Of a stretch of 64,000 nucleotides of DNA, positions 58,692 through 64,000 are shown piece after piece (within the stretch, counting starts at the first letter, position 1; each line of letters opens with the position of its first letter). Origin of the DNA: Candidatus Competibacteraceae bacterium (GTDB lineage: Bacteria > Bacteroidota > Bacteroidia > CAIKAF01); NCBI GenBank assembly GCA_014879445.1, contig JACSSC010000058.1:43066-107065 (forward strand). Reading direction: 5' to 3'. The notes beneath the pieces are model-generated. The model was not told the origin of the DNA, made no database searches, and saw only the letters and a list, made by a program, of their open reading frames with translations. The translations under genes and the position numbers were made by a program.

Positions 58692-59657
58692 TTATTGTTT
58701 GATAAAACGATGACGAGCCAATAAATGAAAGGCATCTTGCACCACAACTACATAAGTGCCGGCAGCAAGCATTGACACATCAATGGTGTGAAGAGAAGAA
58801 GGCATATTTTCATTGATAATCACCTTTCCGTTGATATCATATACCCTCACCTTCATATTGGGATTAGTAAGAGTAGTTTGTACGCTAAGAATATCAGACA
58901 CAAGGGTAGGATAAACTTTAACCTGCTGATGTGTTAATTCATCCTCGTTGATACCGGCTGGATAATAAAAAGACATATCATCAGCCCACAAAGCAGAACC
59001 AGCTTGGCCGGTTGATGAAAGCAGATTCGTAAGGTTGTAACCGGCACTGGCAGTACAGAAGATAACAACTGTATCAGGAGTACCCGGATCCAAATAATTG
59101 ATAGCAATATCAAACATGGTATAAGTGTTTACAGCTCCAAGAATTTTTTGAGAACCTTCGCCAACTAATACAGATTGCATACTCATGGCATCGTAGCGTG
59201 TAAGCCATACACGAAATTCGGCAGAATCGCCTGAAACCGGCGTATATTTATACCATCCTTGAAATTTTTCGGGACGGCCATCAAACTGACGGCCTAAATG
59301 AATCGTTTGGCCTACAATATCCAAATCGCCTGTTCCAACAAAACCGGGCAAAAAGAAAGTTGATAATACATTTGAAACCATTTTAGCCGCATATGTGCCG
59401 GCATATACATCGGATGCATTGGTTTCGCGAATGGTAGTTACCGGACCGGTAAGCGGAAAAGCTTCATCGGCTAATTGATTAAGGGTGCGCAGAAAATGGG
59501 TAGTGCGTGTAGCACCGGTTCCCGGCTCCCAATACGATTCGTTCGTACCGGTAAATTGAGTCCATGTTTCCATGTTGCCATTGGTTAATGCAGGTTGCTG
59601 GGCAAACAAGATGCCGGCCAAACCTGAGAGTAAAAGTGTAGATGTTACAGTTTTCAT
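58692..59657 (-). CDS. secreted protein with T9SS type A sorting domain
   Basis: Probable T9SS cargo of 321 aa. Signal peptide MKTVTSTLLLSGLAGILFAQ; the mature start is PALTNGNMETWTQF. The central part (about 30-230) has a jelly-roll look (GWYKYTPVSGDSAEFRVWLT) like the PCMD-type carbohydrate-related modules, but I cannot be sure. The C-terminal 75 residues are a type A sorting signal: VKVYPTLVSDILSVQT, MKVRVYDINGKVIIN, IDVSMLAAGTYVVVVQD and the final LARHRFIKQ. The TonB receptor gene lies 45 bases upstream of it on the same strand. A start two codons earlier (59663) is possible. Confidence 0.88.
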   Translation of the reverse strand: MKTVTSTLLLSGLAGILFAQQPALTNGNMETWTQFTGTNESYWEPGTGATRTTHFLRTLNQLADEAFPLTGPVTTIRETNASDVYAGTYAAKMVSNVLSTFFLPGFVGTGDLDIVGQTIHLGRQFDGRPEKFQGWYKYTPVSGDSAEFRVWLTRYDAMSMQSVLVGEGSQKILGAVNTYTMFDIAINYLDPGTPDTVVIFCTASAGYNLTNLLSSTGQAGSALWADDMSFYYPAGINEDELTHQQVKVYPTLVSDILSVQTTLTNPNMKVRVYDINGKVIINENMPSSLHTIDVSMLAAGTYVVVVQDAFHLLARHRFIKQ

Positions 59658-59702
59658 AAGCATTAAAAATTAAAAGTGTGAATTATAGCAAAAATCATTC
59701 CA

Positions 59703-62165
59703 TTAAATACGATAAGAGACCTGCACGGTTGATAGTCGTGTGGGGGCTATACCAAGAGGCCTGACAGAGTATTCAGAATTGAGTATATTATCCATAATAA
59801 AGGCAATTCTGAACTTTCTAATCTGATAACTCACCCTTGCATCAAACACGACACTTCCATTCTTCTGCGACTCCATAAAATCTCTAATTCCATGGAACGC
59901 TAAACCTGCATCATCCAAAACCAGGAAAAACTTATCAATATTTTGCATCGGGCCATAATAGCGGCAAGTAAACCCTACATTGAGGTTTTTCCATTCGATA
60001 TTAAGATCTGCTTTTGCTAAATGTTGGATGCGATATTTGAGTATATGACCTGAAGTGTCGGAAGATGAGTTGAGATAGGTAATCACATTAATACCAGGTG
60101 GGAGGGTGTCGATATAGTATTTGTAACTTGGTTCGAGTGTTTGGGGCAAGCTAAATGTATAACCGGCAGTTAAATCAATGGTAACTTTATTTAGAATTTT
60201 TGCCTGAAGGAAGACGGTAGCATCCACACCACGAATACGCGAATCGCCTGTATTAAAGAATTTGAAACCTATTCCTTCTTCATATTGTCCGGCAGCAAAT
60301 TCACAAAAATTTTCATATTCCTGCCAAAATCCGGCCACGTCCACATATCCGAGGAACCATTTACCGCCTTTAAACAATTGTTTGATACCCACTTCTGCTG
60401 TCCAGCTGGTTTCCGGCTTTAATGAGTCGTTACTAAAGAAACCATAACCGCCGGATGATGTATTGATATATCGTTCGCCAATGGTTGGGAAACGAAATCC
60501 CTGCCCCCACGAAGCCCTGATGAATGTTCCATCTGTAGCTCTGAAGTTAATACCTGTACGAAATACCGGACGATTGGCCATTTCTTTATTAATCTGAAAA
60601 TACTCCCAACGTGCGCCGGCAGAGATTGATAAACGAGCAAAAAATCGTTTTTCGAGTTGGGCATAAATGGCAAAGTTAGCCGCAGTGCTTGTGCTATCGG
60701 GCGTAGGTGCCGCATTGAAAACAGGTCCGGCGGAATATGTATATGTACCCATAGCGCCTGTAATCAGATTAAGATCTTTAGTCAGCCATTTGAGCGTTTT
60801 AGTGCCTGTAAAATTTTTGGTGTATTGCAATTCACCATAAAAAGTAGTAGATCTTGAAGTTTGAGAAGGAATATCGGCATTGCTATAACTCTGAAAAAAG
60901 CGAGTTTTGAGAGAAAATCTGTCGCCTTTTTTATTGAAATAGGTTAGATAAGGATCAATATAATACATCAAATTTTCGAAATTGGTGAGAGAAGCCGGCG
61001 ACATGCGATAGATATTGGTATTGGCATCCTGCCAGAAATACGAAATGGCTTCACGAAAAACAATCACATTGGCATTCAGACCAAAAGCCAGCCCTTCCAC
61101 TTTTTTGATTCTGAATCGAGTATTGAAATTCGTGCGAACACTATGCTCATACTCTCCACGATTCACACGGGTTGTATCAAAATAACCCAAAGCCGCTCCA
61201 CCATATTTGGGTTCACCGCCTTTGTATCCATCATCCCACAAGGCCTGCCCTCCGATCACAAAATCAATATCAACCCCTTTGGTCTTAAAGATTCGGGAAT
61301 GATAAAAATTTCCTCCTGTTTTAATGGGATTAAATCCGGTAAATGGCTTCTTAGCTGCATCGTTAGGTCCACTATAAATGCCGGTAAACAGGGTAAACAT
61401 GGTTTCCGGTTTATTTTTGGGAAAAGCCGTTCGGATATTGATCACACCATTAGAAGCACCGGAGCCATATAGTACCGAACCAGATCCTTTGATAACCTCA
61501 ATTTGGTCCATATTCTCCAAAGGCAAAAAACTCCAAATTGGGCGACCTGCATCGCCACGCAACATAGGCACATCATCAATCATGATAAGCACCTTGCTTC
61601 CCAATCCGGCTGTAAAACCACTAGACCCCCTAATTTGTGGTTCGGCATCTACCACGGCAATGCCAGGCACTTGCTCAATGGCCAAATCGCCACTTGTAGC
61701 ATTGCGGTTTTGTACCAATGAGGGCTTAACCAATGCGATAGATACCGTTGACTCCTCTAATTTCGTTGCATTTTTGGTTTCTGAATAGATATATTCGTTG
61801 AGTTCGAGTACATTCTCTTCAATGGTAACATCAAAAAACTCAATCTTATTTTCGCTAATCGTAATGGTTTTTTCTAAGGTTTTGTATCCCACTGCCGAAA
61901 AGTGAATGGTATAATTGCCCGGTGCATTTTCGATGCGATAAAACCCATCAAAATCTGTGATGGTTCCTTTCATGGAACTCGGATCAAGCTTGTCGGTTTG
62001 TTTCAAACCCGGCTTTGTAAGATAAACCGTAACCAATGGAACAGGTTCTTTGTTTTTGTCAAAAACTTTTCCTTGAATTGAGCCACTTTGTTGTGCATAC
62101 ACCCCGAATATCCACCAGGGAAACAACAAAAAAAATACAGTGAGCAATGTATAATTCTTTCTCAT
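59703..62165 (-). CDS. TonB-dependent outer-membrane receptor
   Basis: Energised gated channel for an unknown nutrient or metal chelate. It has 820 aa. Signal peptide MRKNYTLLTVFFLLFPWWIF ending at YAQ; a carboxypeptidase-regulatory-like domain (about 28-115, SIQGKVFDKNKEPVPLVTVY); a plug domain (about 130-245, QIRGSSGFTAGLGSKVLIMI, ENMDQIEVIKGSGSVLYGSG); then a 22-strand barrel ending LSTVQVSYRI with a C-terminal aromatic strand. The paired T9SS cargo gene downstream may encode a surface partner. A SusD-like partner is missing, so it is not a classical polysaccharide locus. Confidence 0.94.
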   Translation of the reverse strand: MRKNYTLLTVFFLLFPWWIFGVYAQQSGSIQGKVFDKNKEPVPLVTVYLTKPGLKQTDKLDPSSMKGTITDFDGFYRIENAPGNYTIHFSAVGYKTLEKTITISENKIEFFDVTIEENVLELNEYIYSETKNATKLEESTVSIALVKPSLVQNRNATSGDLAIEQVPGIAVVDAEPQIRGSSGFTAGLGSKVLIMIDDVPMLRGDAGRPIWSFLPLENMDQIEVIKGSGSVLYGSGASNGVINIRTAFPKNKPETMFTLFTGIYSGPNDAAKKPFTGFNPIKTGGNFYHSRIFKTKGVDIDFVIGGQALWDDGYKGGEPKYGGAALGYFDTTRVNRGEYEHSVRTNFNTRFRIKKVEGLAFGLNANVIVFREAISYFWQDANTNIYRMSPASLTNFENLMYYIDPYLTYFNKKGDRFSLKTRFFQSYSNADIPSQTSRSTTFYGELQYTKNFTGTKTLKWLTKDLNLITGAMGTYTYSAGPVFNAAPTPDSTSTAANFAIYAQLEKRFFARLSISAGARWEYFQINKEMANRPVFRTGINFRATDGTFIRASWGQGFRFPTIGERYINTSSGGYGFFSNDSLKPETSWTAEVGIKQLFKGGKWFLGYVDVAGFWQEYENFCEFAAGQYEEGIGFKFFNTGDSRIRGVDATVFLQAKILNKVTIDLTAGYTFSLPQTLEPSYKYYIDTLPPGINVITYLNSSSDTSGHILKYRIQHLAKADLNIEWKNLNVGFTCRYYGPMQNIDKFFLVLDDAGLAFHGIRDFMESQKNGSVVFDARVSYQIRKFRIAFIMDNILNSEYSVRPLGIAPTRLSTVQVSYRI

Positions 62166-62203
62166 GCTGTTACTTACGTTTATAAATCCTGATTAAGGAA
62201 ACA

Positions 62204-62233
62204 CAAACTTAACACAATCTATGCTAAATCAAA
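62204..62233 (-). promoter_or_regulatory. promoter of the TonB receptor gene
   Basis: Minus strand TTTG (62230-62233), 18 bases, then TAAGTTTG (62204-62211). Both boxes fit the Bacteroidota consensus. The -7 box ends 38 bases before the ATG at 62165. Confidence 0.6.
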
Positions 62234-62441
62234 AAAAACCTTAAAATTGAGGAACTGTTCATCTAAGTTGAAAGATAGATGTTTTGAAATGTAGGAATTG
62301 GGATTGATACCAAACGGGCTGAGCTATCATCCTAGAAGCTGTATCGAAAACTGTATTTCGAGGCAATCTATACCTTGATTCAAGCATAGGTAAATTGGCA
62401 TTGAATACTAAAAAATGTATTTGCAAGCATCTTTACAGCAG

Positions 62442-63590
62442 CTACAATTGAGGGCGTAGTTGAATAAAGCGCTGCTCGTTGTTTTTATTAAAAGTAAGTA
62501 TGTTCAGCTTGCCCTCATGGGCAAAAGACAGCCGAAACACGCCAATATTATTAAATGCGTCTTGCGGAAATGCGCCGCTCCATGTTAATCCGCCTTGGGC
62601 ATCAAATGCATAAAGAATGGTATTATCAATAAAATTTCTTGATTGAAGATTCTCATCCCATGCGTCTGTTTGTTGCACGAAGATAATTCCGTTGATCACA
62701 GCCAAACCATTTATCCTGTTAGCCAAATACTCCAACTCTCCCATTTGTTGATAATTTATAGGCGAAGCCATGGTAGTGGGCGAAGTTAAGGGAACCGGCA
62801 GCTGCAAAGTAATCGTTTCTATACTTCCGTCTGTTACATTATATTTATAAATAGTGGAAGATAAGGGATAGGCCGCATAAAAATAATTACCGTCGTGGGC
62901 AGTAATCGGAAACATTAAATTACCTAGATATTTATCGGAAGGATAAAGTTGGGGAAGGTGGATTGATATAAATTGTATGGATTCTGTGCTAAGATTATAC
63001 AAGGCGAACTGAGGCATTTGATGTAATTCTACATCGTCGTATTCATCGGCACAGCTTATGGGCAAAATGATTACGTTTTGCGTGGGAAAATATTCGATAT
63101 GTGTATGAGGGGTAGCCGAAATAAAATACAGCTTGCCCTGATGTTCTAACTGGAGTTGAATCGTATGTTGATATATGCCATTCAATGCACAAAAATGAAT
63201 TAAACTTGAATCCGCATACCAAATAAATGTTTGGTTGTCTAATAATGCAGCTTTGGCAAAACTTTGGTTGGTAAGGGCTGAAACCTGTGGAAATGAAATA
63301 ACACCATCAACATTTCCGGTTGAAACATTAACCGATTTGATGGTATAATCACTACCATTAAACCAATAAAGGATGTCGCCATTCATGGATTTTTCAAAAT
63401 AAAACACCTCCTGATCGTCAGAAATGTTAGGCAAAGAGATATTATTATCCACTAGAAAAGGGAATCCTACTTTCGTTTGTGATTGTTTTAAATTGTTTAA
63501 GTATGCATGTACAGAAGAGTACCGCGTTTCAGTTTGGCATGACAAAAAAACAAACAAAAGCAAAAGATACACATATCGTTTATTTTTCAT
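62442..63590 (-). CDS. DUF4221-like lipoprotein
   Basis: A 382-residue predicted lipoprotein. The signal MKNKRYVYLLLLFVFLSC carries a lipobox Cys18 after FLS. The rest is strand-rich with propeller-like segments (FYFEKSMNGDILYWFNGSDY, VINGIIFVQQTDAWDENLQ and LYAFDAQGGLTWSGAFPQDA), consistent with DUF4221 as I recall it; the family has no established function. The small six-cysteine peptide gene lies 36 bases upstream on the same strand, so the two are probably co-transcribed. Confidence 0.75.
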   Translation of the reverse strand: MKNKRYVYLLLLFVFLSCQTETRYSSVHAYLNNLKQSQTKVGFPFLVDNNISLPNISDDQEVFYFEKSMNGDILYWFNGSDYTIKSVNVSTGNVDGVISFPQVSALTNQSFAKAALLDNQTFIWYADSSLIHFCALNGIYQHTIQLQLEHQGKLYFISATPHTHIEYFPTQNVIILPISCADEYDDVELHQMPQFALYNLSTESIQFISIHLPQLYPSDKYLGNLMFPITAHDGNYFYAAYPLSSTIYKYNVTDGSIETITLQLPVPLTSPTTMASPINYQQMGELEYLANRINGLAVINGIIFVQQTDAWDENLQSRNFIDNTILYAFDAQGGLTWSGAFPQDAFNNIGVFRLSFAHEGKLNILTFNKNNEQRFIQLRPQL

Positions 63591-63626
63591 ATTGATGGTT
63601 ATTAATTATTAAATGTAAAATTATTT

Positions 63627-63854
63627 TTAAGAATTTAAGCAATTCCACGGAGGGCAATGACATTCTTCACCTGTTTGTGTTCCCTTTTTGCAAACATCTT
63701 GAGTAGAACGAAGATCGCATATATATTTCTGATAACAAGAAGTGGCCGCAACAACTCGCCATGTCCATGTTTTACGAGTAGCAGCATAAGTATTTAACAC
63801 GGATACAAAAAGAAGAAACACAAACATACAAACACTTAAAATTAAATTCTTCAT
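63627..63854 (-). CDS. small secreted six-cysteine peptide
   Basis: A 75-residue protein with a clear signal peptide (MKNLILSVCMFVFLLFVSVL, cleavage near TYA) and a mature part of about 50 residues with six cysteines. The pattern is C-x5-C-x8-C-x9-C-x-C-x4-C, with the last three cysteines in EECHCPPWNC. The even number suggests three disulfides after export. It resembles Bacteroidota NVEALA-type small exported proteins in size and in sitting next to a lipoprotein, but it lacks the NVEALA motif. I cannot assign a family. It probably heads the DUF4221 transcript. Confidence 0.65.
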   Translation of the reverse strand: MKNLILSVCMFVFLLFVSVLNTYAATRKTWTWRVVAATSCYQKYICDLRSTQDVCKKGTQTGEECHCPPWNCLNS

Positions 63855-64000
63855 AGGATTAATGATTTAAGTTACACATTTTATAAAACATACTTTATAG
63901 AATAATCTTCCAATAAATTGCCGTAATAACCATCAAAAAAAATTCATGCTTTGCATTTATCATCTGCTCATTAACATTAATTTTTTACAAAGAAAGAAAG

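Noticed and set aside
62259..62285. CATCTA/TAGATG inverted repeat upstream of the TonB gene
   Set aside because: A 6-bp stem with a 10-base loop lying beyond the -33 box is weak and could occur by chance in this AT-rich gap.

Overview
The window looks like ordinary chromosome from a low-to-moderate GC member of the Bacteroidota that has a type IX secretion system (T9SS). Three things point there. First, family content: PorQ, a PorE-like OmpA protein, a T9SS type A sorting tail, DUF5606, DUF4834, DUF5723 and DUF4221 proteins, a TonB receptor with a carboxypeptidase-regulatory-like N-domain, and a short CarB. Second, matches to the Bacteroidota promoter -7 box TAnnTTTG lie in front of many genes. 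Third, signal peptides commonly end in S-Q. I cannot name the genus. I see no insertion sequence, prophage, integrase, CRISPR array, rRNA or tRNA.

Layout. 1-2951 (minus): RluA-family pseudouridine synthase (cut by the window edge), an unknown 129-aa protein, QueG and RuvB. 3047-6775 (plus): an orphan type II thioesterase and Sfp-type PPTase pair, the bifunctional NAD(P)HX repair enzyme, and a DUF5606 protein. 6798-17188 (minus): LysM/periplasmic-binding-like protein, GuaA, PorE-like protein, GalE, DUF4834 protein, short CarB, and a secreted protein built from two related halves. 17310-24614: CPBP protease and barrel protein (plus), WD40 protein (minus), PBP4, YhhN and CapA-like genes (plus), LolA-like (minus). 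24639-28681 (minus): FtsK, YciO/TsaC-like, transaldolase-like. 28873-28970 (minus): SRP RNA with its promoter. 29062-38126 (plus): AspS, PorQ, GroES-GroEL, prolyl oligopeptidase, Bcp, RecA. 38567-45526 (minus): an unknown exported protein, a DUF5723/TSP3/OmpA protein and a membrane-anchored unknown. 45656-48302 (plus): SixA, RsmA, MgtE. 48299-54450 (minus): AddB-like and AddA-like recombination nuclease. 54616-58543 (plus): aldehyde dehydrogenase, PabB, TilS. 58692-63854 (minus): a T9SS cargo protein, a TonB receptor, a DUF4221 lipoprotein and a small six-cysteine secreted peptide.

How the genes work together. DNA repair and recombination is well represented (RuvB, RecA, AddAB, FtsK). tRNA and rRNA modification appears as RluA-like, QueG, TilS, RsmA and the YrdC-fold protein. 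The cell envelope is the other main theme: PorQ and perhaps the PorE-like protein serve T9SS, and the 58.7-kb protein is a T9SS client.

No clear undescribed multi-gene system is visible. The best candidates for a second look are small: a Cys-rich secreted peptide beside a DUF4221 lipoprotein; four CTGACA/TGTCAG elements packed upstream of groES; a 26-bp inverted repeat over the ftsK promoter; a terminator-like hairpin right at the predicted 5' end of the carB transcript; genes whose -7 box abuts the start codon; and a thioesterase/PPTase pair with no synthase nearby.
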